From the NCBI GenBank assembly GCA_016928695.1, contig JAFGKF010000038.1, positions 1 through 35,133 on the forward strand: DNA of 35,133 nucleotides, read 5' to 3'. The position numbers were made by a program, and so were the translations under genes. Of this stretch, positions 24,212 through 31,392 are shown in pieces. This DNA comes from Candidatus Sumerlaeota bacterium (GTDB taxonomy: Bacteria; Sumerlaeota; Sumerlaeia; JABWBI01). Position 1 is the first letter of the stretch. Each line of letters opens with the position of its first letter. A model generated the notes under the pieces. It was not told the DNA's origin. It made no database searches and saw only the letters and a list, made by a program, of their open reading frames with translations.

Positions 24212-24319
24212 GAGCACGGAGCATGGCCCAGTGACGAGGACACTGTAAAGAGGGGAGAGGACAATCTCATCTCTCTCCACCCTTGCCAAAATCCTGTTGG
24301 GGGAGCAGTCTGCCGCGCC

Positions 24320-26656
24320 ATGAGGGCCGTGAGCGCGAAGGTGAGGTTTTTCCTGAGATCAATCCCAGCCGCGACAGTGCTGGGGATCTGCCTTCTGGCG
24401 AGCGCGTGCGGGGGCGAGCCCGAGCCCGAGGGCGAGGGGATCACCCTCAGCCTCATGACCATCCAGCTCAAGCCGACCTTCAACGACTACATCGAGGGCG
24501 TCTGCGACTCCTTCGTCGCGGCTCACCCCGAGGTTGACCACATCGAGTGGTACGACTTCCCGATCGACGGCTATCTCAACAAGATCCAGACACTCTTTTT
24601 CAACGACGAGATCCCGGACGTCGTCAACCTGACTTTCGACATCGGGGTCGAGATCGCCCAGCAGGGCGTGCTCGTCGATCTCCGGACGATTCTCCCCCCC
24701 GAGGTCCTCGACGACTACTTCCCGCGGATCGTGCGGACGGGCTGCACCTACGGCGGAGAGGTCTTCGCCGTCCCGTGGTACCTCGCCAGCGGCGTCACGA
24801 TGTACAACCGCGAGATCATGGAGCGCGCCGGGCTCGACCCCGATCGACCCCCGACCACGTGGGACGAGGTCATCGCGATGACCCGCCGCATCCGCGAGGT
24901 CGATCCCAATCTCTTCGGATTCTTCGAGCCCCTCACCGAGGCCGGATGGCTCAAGCGCCACTTCGCCGAGGAGGGCATCCCCATCGTCGAGACCGATGAG
25001 AATGGATACCTCCACGCCGTCTTCAACACGCCCGAGGCGGCGGAGTATGTCCGCATGTGGGGGGAGATGTACCGCGAGGGCATCCTCCCGCGCGAGGCGC
25101 TGACCGAGATGCACCCGAGGGCGATCGAGCTCTACAAGGGCGGCCGCACGGCCTTCTTCATCAGCGGCCCGCAGTTCCTGCGTCATCTGGCCGAGGACGC
25201 GCCCGACATCTACGCCGTGACCGATGTGGGGCCGGGCATTCAGGGCTCCGCGGGCCTGATCAACGTAGACGTGATGTGCCTCGGCGTGCCCGAGCGCGGC
25301 GACACGCCGGAGGCGCAGGAGCGTGAGCGCCTCGCCGCGCTGCTGGCCGCTCACATCACCAACGCCGAGAATCAGCTGGCGTTCTGCCACCTCGCCACCA
25401 TCTTCCCGTCGGTCATCGAGGCCGCGCGCGATCCCTTCTTCACCGAGCACGATGGCTCTCTCGAGGGGCGCGCGCGGATGATCGGCGCGCAGCAGCTCGA
25501 CCGCGCGGAGATCCTCGTCGCCGCCCTTCCCGAGGCGGGGCGCCTCAACGACGCCGTCAGCCGTGTGATGGAGCGCGTCTGCCTGGGACAGGCCGAGCCC
25601 GAAGAGGCGCTGGCCGACGCCGTCGCCGAGTACTCAGGCATCCGCCCCGTGGGTGCCAATGCGCCGCCGAGGCCCGTTCCTCTCGCCGCCCGCGTCGCCG
25701 TGGCGCTCGTCGGCGCACTCCTCGCAGCGCTCGCCGTGCGGGGTCTGTGGCGCGGTCGACGCCAAATGCCCCGGGGCCAGCGGCTCCGCACCTCCTACGC
25801 CTTTCTCGCCCCGGCGCTGATCGTGCTCGGCCTCTTCGCCTTCTACCCCATGGCCAAGGGGCTGTGGCTCAGCCTCTACTCCCAGCCGATGCTCGGCCAG
25901 CCCGGCTGGGTCGGGCTCGACAACTTCCGCGAGCTCATCTTCGAGGATCACATCTTCCACCGGGCCTTCTTCAACTCGCTCCGCTACCTGATCGTCGTGC
26001 CTGTGATCGCGTTCCTCTCGCTCGCGCTGGCGCTGCTCGTCGAGCCCGCCCTGCCGGGGATGAGCACTTTCCGCGCTCTCTTCTACATCCCGGTGGTCAC
26101 GACGATGATCGTCGTCGCCCTGACGTGGAAGCTGATCTTCAACGAGGACTACGGCCTGCTCAACGGCGTGCTGCAGGGCGCGCACGTGATCGACGAGCCG
26201 ATCCACTGGCTCACCTCCCCAGGCCTCGTGCTCTACTCCGTCATGGCCGTGACCACCTGGAAGGGCCTCGGCTACTACATGGTCATCTTCCTCGCCGGGC
26301 TCCGCGCGATCCCGCCCGAGCTCCACGAGGCCGCCCGCATCGACGGCGCCCGCGGCTGGCAGATCCTGTGGCACATCAAGCTCCCCGCGCTCCGGCCGAC
26401 CCTCCAGCTGGTCATGATCATCTCGGCCATCGCCGCGATCCAGGTCTTCGAGGAGATCTATGTGATGACCGAGGGCAAGCCCGATCACGCCTCCTCGACG
26501 ATCGTCCACCTGCTCTACGAGTCGTCGTTCGACATCAACCAGGGGCGTCTCGACTTCGGCTATGCCTCGGCGATCGGCGTGCTGCTCTTCGCGCTGCTCG
26601 TCGTCTTCACCTCGCTCTCGCTGTGGGTCACGCGGCGGACGGAGGAGCGAGCCTGA
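24320..26656 (+). CDS. Fused sugar ABC importer: solute-binding lipoprotein joined to MalF-type permease
   Basis: A 778-residue fusion in one uninterrupted reading frame. Residues 1-30 are a lipoprotein signal with lipobox 'LLASAC' (Cys30). Residues about 38-440 are a family-1 extracellular sugar-binding protein ('PWYLASGVTMYNREIMERAG', 'FFISGPQFL'). Residues about 453-478 form an extra membrane segment, followed by a positive stretch 'RGRRQMPRGQRLR'. Residues about 490-775 are a MalF-type permease with the EAA loop 'EAARIDGARGWQILWHIKLP' near 669. Topology fits: binding domain outside, extra helix into the cytoplasm, basic loop inside, then the permease. MalF and its binding protein are normally separate. 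The malG-like gene starts on the same TGATG as this stop. No ATPase gene is present. ATG 24320 lacks a good ribosome-binding site. Confidence 0.88.
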   Translation: MRAVSAKVRFFLRSIPAATVLGICLLASACGGEPEPEGEGITLSLMTIQLKPTFNDYIEGVCDSFVAAHPEVDHIEWYDFPIDGYLNKIQTLFFNDEIPDVVNLTFDIGVEIAQQGVLVDLRTILPPEVLDDYFPRIVRTGCTYGGEVFAVPWYLASGVTMYNREIMERAGLDPDRPPTTWDEVIAMTRRIREVDPNLFGFFEPLTEAGWLKRHFAEEGIPIVETDENGYLHAVFNTPEAAEYVRMWGEMYREGILPREALTEMHPRAIELYKGGRTAFFISGPQFLRHLAEDAPDIYAVTDVGPGIQGSAGLINVDVMCLGVPERGDTPEAQERERLAALLAAHITNAENQLAFCHLATIFPSVIEAARDPFFTEHDGSLEGRARMIGAQQLDRAEILVAALPEAGRLNDAVSRVMERVCLGQAEPEEALADAVAEYSGIRPVGANAPPRPVPLAARVAVALVGALLAALAVRGLWRGRRQMPRGQRLRTSYAFLAPALIVLGLFAFYPMAKGLWLSLYSQPMLGQPGWVGLDNFRELIFEDHIFHRAFFNSLRYLIVVPVIAFLSLALALLVEPALPGMSTFRALFYIPVVTTMIVVALTWKLIFNEDYGLLNGVLQGAHVIDEPIHWLTSPGLVLYSVMAVTTWKGLGYYMVIFLAGLRAIPPELHEAARIDGARGWQILWHIKLPALRPTLQLVMIISAIAAIQVFEEIYVMTEGKPDHASSTIVHLLYESSFDINQGRLDFGYASAIGVLLFALLVVFTSLSLWVTRRTEERA

Positions 26657-27534
26657 TGCGCGTGGGCAAGGTCGAGATCACGCTGCGCTACGCGCTCCTG
26701 CTGCTGGTGGCGGTCGTCCTGGTCGGGCCGTTCCTCTGGCTCGTCTCGCTCAGCATCCGAGGAGGGGGCAACATCTACGAGCTGAGGCTGATCCCCTCGG
26801 AGATGACGCTCACCACCTACGTCGAGGCGTGGGGGAGCGAGCACTTCGCGGGCAACTTTCTCAACTCGGTCTTCGTCTCCTGCTTCGCCGTCGTGCTCAG
26901 CGTCCTCTTCTCCGGCCTCGCCGCCTACCCCCTCGCGCGGCACGACTTCCCCGGCAAGCGGCTCGTCTTCCTCGCGATCCTCGCTACGCTCATGGTCCCC
27001 TTCCAGGTCTTCATGATCCCCCTCTACCTGCTCTGCCGGAATCTCGGACTCACCGACGGCCCCGTCGATCTGCCCGCCGCGATCAATGCCCTCGAGCCCG
27101 CCGCGCAGCGCCTCCGCGCCTACCTCGCCGTGACGCTGCCGTTCGCCGTGCCCGCCTTCGGCGTCTACCTCCTCCGCCAGCACTTCCTCACCGTCCCGCG
27201 CGATCTGGAGGAGGCCGCGCGCGTCGACGGCGCCGGGGAGTTCACCATCTGGTGGCACGTCTTCATGCCGCTGGCCAAGCCCGCCGTCGCCACCCTAGCG
27301 ATCTTCATCTTCGTTGCGTCGTGGTCGACCTTCCTCTGGCCGCTGCTGATCCTCAACCACGAGGAGATGTACACCCTGCCCGTCTGCATCGCGAAGCTCA
27401 GCGGCGTCTTCGGCGAGTCCACCAACGTCCTCGCCGCGGCGAGCGTCATCGCCATCGCCCCCGTCATCCTCTTCTTCCTCGTCCTCCAGCGGTGGTTCAT
27501 CCGCGGGATCACCGTCGGGGCGGTCAAGGGGTGA
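26656..27534 (+). CDS. Carbohydrate ABC importer permease, MalG type
   Basis: A 292-residue inner-membrane permease that forms the second half of the sugar importer. It has about six membrane segments and the EAA loop 'EEAARVDGAGEFTIWWHVFM' near residue 185, plus 'YPLARHDFPGKR' and the terminal 'GITVGAVKG' tail seen in MalG/UgpE-type proteins. GGAGGAG at 26641-26647 is eight bases before ATG 26656, and the start overlaps the previous stop (TGATG), so translation is coupled. The ATPase, MsmX- or MalK-type, must come from elsewhere in the genome. Confidence 0.92.
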   Translation: MRVGKVEITLRYALLLLVAVVLVGPFLWLVSLSIRGGGNIYELRLIPSEMTLTTYVEAWGSEHFAGNFLNSVFVSCFAVVLSVLFSGLAAYPLARHDFPGKRLVFLAILATLMVPFQVFMIPLYLLCRNLGLTDGPVDLPAAINALEPAAQRLRAYLAVTLPFAVPAFGVYLLRQHFLTVPRDLEEAARVDGAGEFTIWWHVFMPLAKPAVATLAIFIFVASWSTFLWPLLILNHEEMYTLPVCIAKLSGVFGESTNVLAAASVIAIAPVILFFLVLQRWFIRGITVGAVKG

Positions 27535-27540
27535 GTTTGA

Positions 27541-27570
27541 ATGTGGAGCGCCGGCGCCCTCGCCGGCATC
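27541..27570. repeat. Arm of a long-range inverted repeat
   Basis: A GC-rich block containing GAGCGCCGGCGCC and GCCGGCAT. Its reverse complement recurs at 27898-27924, matching at about 26 of 28 bases by eye. A shorter copy (ATGCCGGCGAGGGC) is near 27694. Confidence 0.6.
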
Positions 27571-27585
27571 TTCCTCTGAGTGTAG

Positions 27586-27605
27586 GGGCACGGCGTGCCG
27601 TGCCC
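27586..27605. repeat. Intergenic hairpin, GGGCACGGC arms
   Basis: GGGCACGGC (27586-27594) pairs perfectly with GCCGTGCCC (27597-27605) around GT, about 50 bases past the malG-like stop. No T-tract follows, so it is listed as a repeat rather than a terminator. Confidence 0.55.
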
Positions 27606-27665
27606 AGTGCCTGACGCCACGGCTCAAGAGACACTCGGATCCTCGTCATCAACCACTCTGATACA

Positions 27666-27685
27666 GGGCGGTTCGCGAACCGCCC
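27666..27685. repeat. Perfect 20-base palindrome
   Basis: GGGCGGTTCG followed directly by CGAACCGCCC: a two-fold symmetric site of 20 bases with no spacer. It resembles the palindrome at 29936-29955 in form (GGGC at one end, GCCC at the other). Confidence 0.6.
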
Positions 27686-27720
27686 CTCCCCGTGGATGCC
27701 GGCGAGGGCACGTTTTTGTT

Positions 27721-27769
27721 TGGAGTCCTGCGGCTTGCCGCAGAATCATGGGCAAGCCCATGTACTCCA
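27721..27769. repeat. Branched repeat: closing stem with two inner hairpins
   Basis: TGGAGT (27721-27726) pairs with ACTCCA (27764-27769). Inside are two 6-base hairpins with 4-base loops: CTGCGG/CCGCAG (27728-27743) and CATGGG/CCCATG (27747-27762). The first inner hairpin with its flank recurs in part at 27939-27963 and at 35104-35130. Confidence 0.6.
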
Positions 27770-27862
27770 AATAGAACCCGCGGCAGCGAGCGGCCGCGAA
27801 AGAGAGCGCGAGCAAGCTCGCGCAGTCCAGAGAGGGGCCGCCCGCACTCCACCCTCCTCGTC

Positions 27863-27886
27863 GTGCCGGAATTCCCATTCCGGCAC
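27863..27886. repeat. Hairpin with GTGCCGGAAT arms
   Basis: GTGCCGGAAT (27863-27872) and ATTCCGGCAC (27877-27886), 10 perfect pairs around TCCC. Confidence 0.55.
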
Positions 27887-27897
27887 CCTCACGTGCT

Positions 27898-27924
27898 GAT
27901 GCCGGCGGGGGCGCCGGCGCTCCA
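27898..27924. repeat. Opposite arm of the long-range inverted repeat
   Basis: Reverse complement of the block at 27541-27570 apart from about two differences. The two arms bracket the palindrome cluster. Confidence 0.6.
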
Positions 27925-27938
27925 TTTCAGACTGATCT

Positions 27939-27963
27939 CTGCGGCAAGCCGCAGGACTCCAAA
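27939..27963. repeat. Half copy of the TGGAGT/CTGCGG repeat
   Basis: CTGCGG, CAAG loop, CCGCAG, then GACTCCAAA. Downstream AATAAAACCCGCG parallels AATAGAACCCGCG after the copy at 27721-27769, so the repeat unit includes this tail. Confidence 0.55.
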
Positions 27964-27997
27964 TAAAACCCGCGACGACGCGCCGCCGCACTCCAAA

Positions 27998-28507
27998 TCA
28001 ACACTGATCCCTCTCCACCACATACATCCTCAGCTCGACCCCATATTGCTCGAAGGTCCGCTCGAAGTGCATCCCGATCTTTTCGAGCACGCGGATCGAG
28101 GCGGCGTTCTCGGGATAGACGGCCGCCGCGATGCGACCGAGGCCCAGCACGCGCAGCCCATGGTCGAGGGTGGCCCTCGCGAGCTCGGTGGCGAGCCCTT
28201 TGCCCCAGTGCTCACGCGCGAGCGCGTAGCTGATCTCGATCTCCCCCGAGTCCGGGCAGTCGATGAGACCGCAGTGCCCGATGATCTCGCCTGTGTCCTG
28301 GAGCGCTGCCGCCCAGAGACTGAACCCGTGCTCGCGCTCGTGCTCGATGCGCTGGGCGATCATCTCCTGGGTCCTCTCCCGGCTCCAGGGCTGACCGGTC
28401 TCATAGAGGCGCATGACCTCGGGGTCCGCGCAGATCCGCGCCGCGGCGTCGAGGTCCTCCATCGTCCAGGGTCTCAGCAGCGCCCGCGATGTGACGAGGA
28501 TCGGCAT
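27998..28507 (-). CDS. GNAT-family N-acetyltransferase, RimJ/RimL-like
   Basis: A 169-residue cytoplasmic acetyltransferase that moves an acetyl group from acetyl-CoA to an amino group of a protein or small molecule. 'SRALLRPWTMEDLD' at the N-terminus, the acetyl-CoA loop 'HWGKGLATELARAT' (Gly102, Gly104), and 'ENAASIRVLEKIGM' are typical of the RimJ/RimL/ribosomal-alanine group. It lies nine bases downstream of the first cysteine desulfurase gene, in the same direction, and is probably in one transcript with it. The acceptor is unknown. Confidence 0.88.
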   Translation of the reverse strand: MPILVTSRALLRPWTMEDLDAAARICADPEVMRLYETGQPWSRERTQEMIAQRIEHEREHGFSLWAAALQDTGEIIGHCGLIDCPDSGEIEISYALAREHWGKGLATELARATLDHGLRVLGLGRIAAAVYPENAASIRVLEKIGMHFERTFEQYGVELRMYVVERDQC

Positions 28508-28516
28508 GGCTCCGCG

Positions 28517-29719
28517 TCAGCGCCCGTCGCGCGGCGTGCCCTCGCGCAGTGCGCGCACCAGCAGAGGGAGCTTGGCGATGAGATGATCGACGGCCGCGTC
28601 CGTGTTCTCGCGGCCCAGGCTGATGCGGATGCCTCCGCTCACGCGCCCCATCGGGAGACCCATCGCGGTGAGCACATGGCTCGGCGCCAGACCGCCCGCC
28701 GAGCAGGCGGAGCCCGCGGCGATGGAGATCCCCTCCTCGCCCGCGAGGGAGACGAGCCTCGCCCCCTCGATCCCCTCGATGGTCAGGCACAGGATCGTGG
28801 CGAGGCGATGGGCGGGATCACCGCAGAGCTGAACGCCGTTGATCGATCTCTGCAGCCGCTCGATGATCCAATCCCCCAGAGCCCGCAGCCGGGGCATCTC
28901 CGCGGGGCGAAGGGCCTCGGCGAGCTCGAGCGCCGCCCCCAGCCCTGCGATGGCGGGCACGTTCTCCGTCCCCGCGCGAAGCCCCCCCTCCTGATTGCCC
29001 CCGTGGATGATCGGCTGAATCTCCACACCCCGTCGGACGTACAGCGCGGCACCGCCCTTCGGCCCATGGATCTTGTGGCCCGAGAGCGAGAGCAGATCGA
29101 CGCCCAGCGTCTCGACGTCGATCGGCTCCTTGCCGACCGACTGCACTGCGTCGCAGTGAAAGACCACCCCCCGCTCGCGCGCCACGCGGGCGATCTCGGC
29201 GATGGGGTGGATCACGCCCGTCTCGCTGTTCGCGAACATCACCGTGATCAGCACCGTGTCGTCGCGGATGGCGCGGGCGACGTCGTCCGGATCGATGACG
29301 CCCGATTCCCCCACATCGATGAGAGTCACCTCCGCGCCGAAGTCCGAGAGCGCCTCGAGCGTGTTCAGCACCGCGCTGTGCTCGGTGGTGCACGAGATCA
29401 CGTGCATGCCCCGATGCCTGCGGGCCAGAAAGGTCCCCTTGATCGCCAGGTTGTCGCTCTCCGAGCCGCTCGCGGTGAAGATGATTTCCCCCTCGCGCGC
29501 GCCGATCGCGCGGGCGACCCGCCGCCGCGCCTTCTCCACGGCGTAACGCGCATCGATGCCCTGCGAGTAAATGGCCGACGGATTCCCGAAGCGGTCCGAG
29601 AGAAAGGGCATCATCACGCCCAGTGCCTCGGGGGCAAGGGGCGTTGTCGCCGCGTTGTCGAAGTACAGCGCGTGGGGCGTCAGGCCGGGGGGAAGGTCAG
29701 TGTGCTTGGCGAACGACAT
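28517..29719 (-). CDS. Cysteine desulfurase, NifS/IscS type (copy 1)
   Basis: A 400-residue PLP enzyme that takes sulfur from L-cysteine as an enzyme-bound persulfide for Fe-S clusters and thio-modification. 'YFDNAATTPLAPEAL' opens the fold; 'SLSGHKIHGPKG' has the PLP lysine Lys216; 'TEHSAVLNTLEAL' has the conserved His; 'AAGSACSAGGLAPSHVL' carries the catalytic Cys339 in a long mobile loop, as in group I enzymes. ATG 29719 is preferred to the GTG at 29725. A second desulfurase gene lies upstream on the same strand, and no IscU, SufE or MnmA gene is nearby. Confidence 0.93.
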   Translation of the reverse strand: MSFAKHTDLPPGLTPHALYFDNAATTPLAPEALGVMMPFLSDRFGNPSAIYSQGIDARYAVEKARRRVARAIGAREGEIIFTASGSESDNLAIKGTFLARRHRGMHVISCTTEHSAVLNTLEALSDFGAEVTLIDVGESGVIDPDDVARAIRDDTVLITVMFANSETGVIHPIAEIARVARERGVVFHCDAVQSVGKEPIDVETLGVDLLSLSGHKIHGPKGGAALYVRRGVEIQPIIHGGNQEGGLRAGTENVPAIAGLGAALELAEALRPAEMPRLRALGDWIIERLQRSINGVQLCGDPAHRLATILCLTIEGIEGARLVSLAGEEGISIAAGSACSAGGLAPSHVLTAMGLPMGRVSGGIRISLGRENTDAAVDHLIAKLPLLVRALREGTPRDGR

Positions 29720-29935
29720 GATCACACCGCGGTCAACAGATCACAGGGCTCAGGCCCGCGGTCAAAAGGAATCTGAGATTATTGATGGCGGCGTGGCCAA
29801 TGCACATCATGCTGATCGTGCCGGGACCTGCGCGCCAAAGCGCTTCGGCGGCAGCGCGTGGGGGAGCAGAGGGGGTGAGGGGGACTATTGAGCTCTGCAT
29901 AGAAAATGCATTTCATTTCAGTGTGGACTTCGTAG

Positions 29936-29955
29936 GGGCGCAGCATGCTGCGCCC
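29936..29955. repeat. Perfect 20-base palindrome, GGGCGCAGCA arms
   Basis: GGGCGCAGCA followed directly by TGCTGCGCCC. A related hairpin, GGGCGCAGC/GCTGCGCCC, follows at 29979-29999, so the motif is present twice in 65 bases. Confidence 0.6.
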
Positions 29956-29978
29956 GTGTTATGTGGCCCCTGAGAGGC

Positions 29979-29999
29979 GGGCGCAGCGGTGCTGCGCCC
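29979..29999. repeat. Hairpin, GGGCGCAGC arms
   Basis: GGGCGCAGC (29979-29987), GGT, GCTGCGCCC (29991-29999). Second copy of the arm seen in the palindrome at 29936-29955. Confidence 0.55.
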
Positions 30000-30035
30000 C
30001 CACAGCGCGGTGCATTGACTGTGCAGAGCTGAATA

Positions 30036-30066
30036 AAGGGCAAGGCCCATTTTCATTGTCGCTCTC
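30036..30066 (-). repeat. 31-base direct repeat copy A, terminator-like
   Basis: Starts AAGGGCAAGGCCCATTTT on the plus strand and matches 31362-31392 at 28 of 31 bases by eye. On the minus strand it reads GGGC-CTT-GCCC followed by TTTATT, a short stem plus T-rich tail, and lies 9 bases beyond the stop of the cysteine desulfurase at 30075. It may be a small recurrent terminator. Confidence 0.55.
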
Positions 30067-30074
30067 GAGAGGGA

Positions 30075-31238
30075 TCAGAGCGATCCACGGACCCTTTGAA
30101 TCAGAGGCGGGAGCGCATTGATGAGATGATCGACCGACGCCTCACTCGTCCAGTGACCGAGGCTCAGGCGCACCGCGCCATCGACATCCACCTGGGGCAG
30201 CCCCATCGCCTCCAGAACGTGGCTGCTCGCCGTGCCCCCCGTGCGACAGGCCGACCCCGCTGCGATGCAGATGCCCTCCTCGGCCGCCAGCGCCACGAGC
30301 CTCGGCCCGCTGATGCCCCGGATGCCAAGATTGAGCGTGCCCGCGAGACTGCGCTCGAGGTCCCCGTTGACGTCGATCCCATCCAGCGCCGACTGCAGCC
30401 CCTCGGCCAGACGTCGCTTCAGCCCGCGCAGCCGCGCCATCTCCTCCTCCCGCCGGGCATCGACGACCTCGATCGCGCGACCGAGTCCGACGATCCCCGC
30501 CACGTTCTCCGTCCCCGCGCGGAGGCCACGCTCGTGGCTGCCACCGTGGATGAACGACTCCAGCCGCGTCCCTTCGCGGACGTAGAGCGCCCCGACGCCC
30601 TTCGGCGCATAGATCTTGTGGCCCGAGAGCGAGAGCAGATCGACACCCAGCGCGTTGACGTCGATCGCCTCCTTGCCCACCCCCTGGATCGCGTCGCAGT
30701 GGAACAGGATGCCGCGCTCGCGGGCGATCCGGCCGACCTCCTCGATGGGGTGGAGCACCCCGGTCTCGTTGTTGGCGAACATGAGCGAGATCAGCACCGT
30801 GTCCTCACGGATCGAGGCGATCAGCTCGTCGAGGTCGATTGCCCCCGACCTCTGGGGCCGGAGCATCGTCAACTCGTCGTCGAAGTATCGCTCCAGCCAA
30901 TGCAGCGGCTCCATCACGGCGCGGTGCTCGGTCATGCACGAGATCAGGTGGCGGCCCCGCTCGCGGTTGGCCAGCGCGGCGCCCTTGATCGCCAGGTTGT
31001 TGCTCTCCGAGCCCCCGCCGGTGAAGACGATCTCCTCGGGCTTCGCCCCCAGCGCCCTGGCCACTCGCCCGCGCGCCCTCTCGATGCCGTACCGCGCTTT
31101 GACGCCGAACGCGTAGATGGTCGAGGCATTGCCGAACTCCTCGGTGAGAAACGGCATCATCTCCTCGATCGCCTCGGGCGCGATCGGCGTCGTCGCGTTG
31201 TAATCGAAGAAGAGCTCGCGTGGGGTGAGGGCAGTCAT
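30075..31238 (-). CDS. Cysteine desulfurase, NifS/IscS type (copy 2)
   Basis: A 387-residue paralog of the desulfurase at 28517-29719. 'FFDYNATTPIAPEAI' is the N-terminal motif, Lys208 in 'SLSGHKIYAPKG' binds PLP, 'TEHRAV' holds the conserved His, and Cys331 in 'AAGSACRTGGTASSHVL' is the sulfur carrier. All key residues are kept, so both copies look active. AGGAGA upstream of ATG 31238 supports the start. The two copies are clearly different in sequence, so they are an older duplication or separate acquisitions rather than a recent tandem copy. Specific partners are not visible. Confidence 0.93.
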   Translation of the reverse strand: MTALTPRELFFDYNATTPIAPEAIEEMMPFLTEEFGNASTIYAFGVKARYGIERARGRVARALGAKPEEIVFTGGGSESNNLAIKGAALANRERGRHLISCMTEHRAVMEPLHWLERYFDDELTMLRPQRSGAIDLDELIASIREDTVLISLMFANNETGVLHPIEEVGRIARERGILFHCDAIQGVGKEAIDVNALGVDLLSLSGHKIYAPKGVGALYVREGTRLESFIHGGSHERGLRAGTENVAGIVGLGRAIEVVDARREEEMARLRGLKRRLAEGLQSALDGIDVNGDLERSLAGTLNLGIRGISGPRLVALAAEEGICIAAGSACRTGGTASSHVLEAMGLPQVDVDGAVRLSLGHWTSEASVDHLINALPPLIQRVRGSL

Positions 31239-31310
31239 GGCGTGGTCTCTCCTATAAGGGCTGGTTCACAGGCAGTGGAGTTGAGAATGGGCCGCAGCTC
31301 TCATCCCCCG

Positions 31311-31338
31311 CCCCCTCTCCCGAGCCTGGGAGAGGGGG
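31311..31338. repeat. 11-base perfect hairpin upstream of cysteine desulfurase copy 2
   Basis: CCCCCTCTCCC (31311-31321), GAGCCT, GGGAGAGGGGG (31328-31338). It lies between the methyltransferase stop and the desulfurase start, so it could act in the leader of the latter or as a rho-sensitive structure. Confidence 0.5.
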
Positions 31339-31361
31339 AGTTGAGGGGGTGAGGGGGAAAG

Positions 31362-31392
31362 AAGGGCAAGGCCCATTTTCAATGCCACTCTC
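31362..31392 (-). repeat. 31-base direct repeat copy B, terminator-like
   Basis: Near-identical to 30036-30066. It overlaps the stop codon of the methyltransferase gene by two bases, so both copies sit immediately 3' of minus-strand genes and keep the GGGC-CTT-GCCC core plus a T-rich tail (TTCTTT). Confidence 0.55.

Larger units (their letters stand above)
27535..27997. other. Intergenic cluster of palindromes between the sugar importer and the GNAT gene
   Basis: A 463-base stretch with no gene I can support. It holds at least five kinds of inverted repeat: a 20-base perfect palindrome at 27666-27685, hairpins at 27586-27605 and 27863-27886, a branched structure at 27721-27769 with a shorter relative at 27939-27963, and a long-range inverted pair at 27541-27570 and 27898-27924. 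Their density suggests a site where intergenic repeats accumulate. Confidence 0.75.
29720..30074. other. Intergenic region between the two cysteine desulfurases
   Basis: A 355-base stretch without a supported gene. It contains a 20-base palindrome (29936-29955), a related hairpin (29979-29999), and a 31-base repeat (30036-30066) that ends close to the stop of the downstream desulfurase gene. A GGGGGTGAGGGGGA string near 29871 recurs near 31346. Confidence 0.7.

Noticed and set aside
27692-29776. 694-residue plus-strand open frame starting in the palindrome cluster
   Set aside because: Runs opposite the GNAT and desulfurase genes and begins in repeats; no domain.
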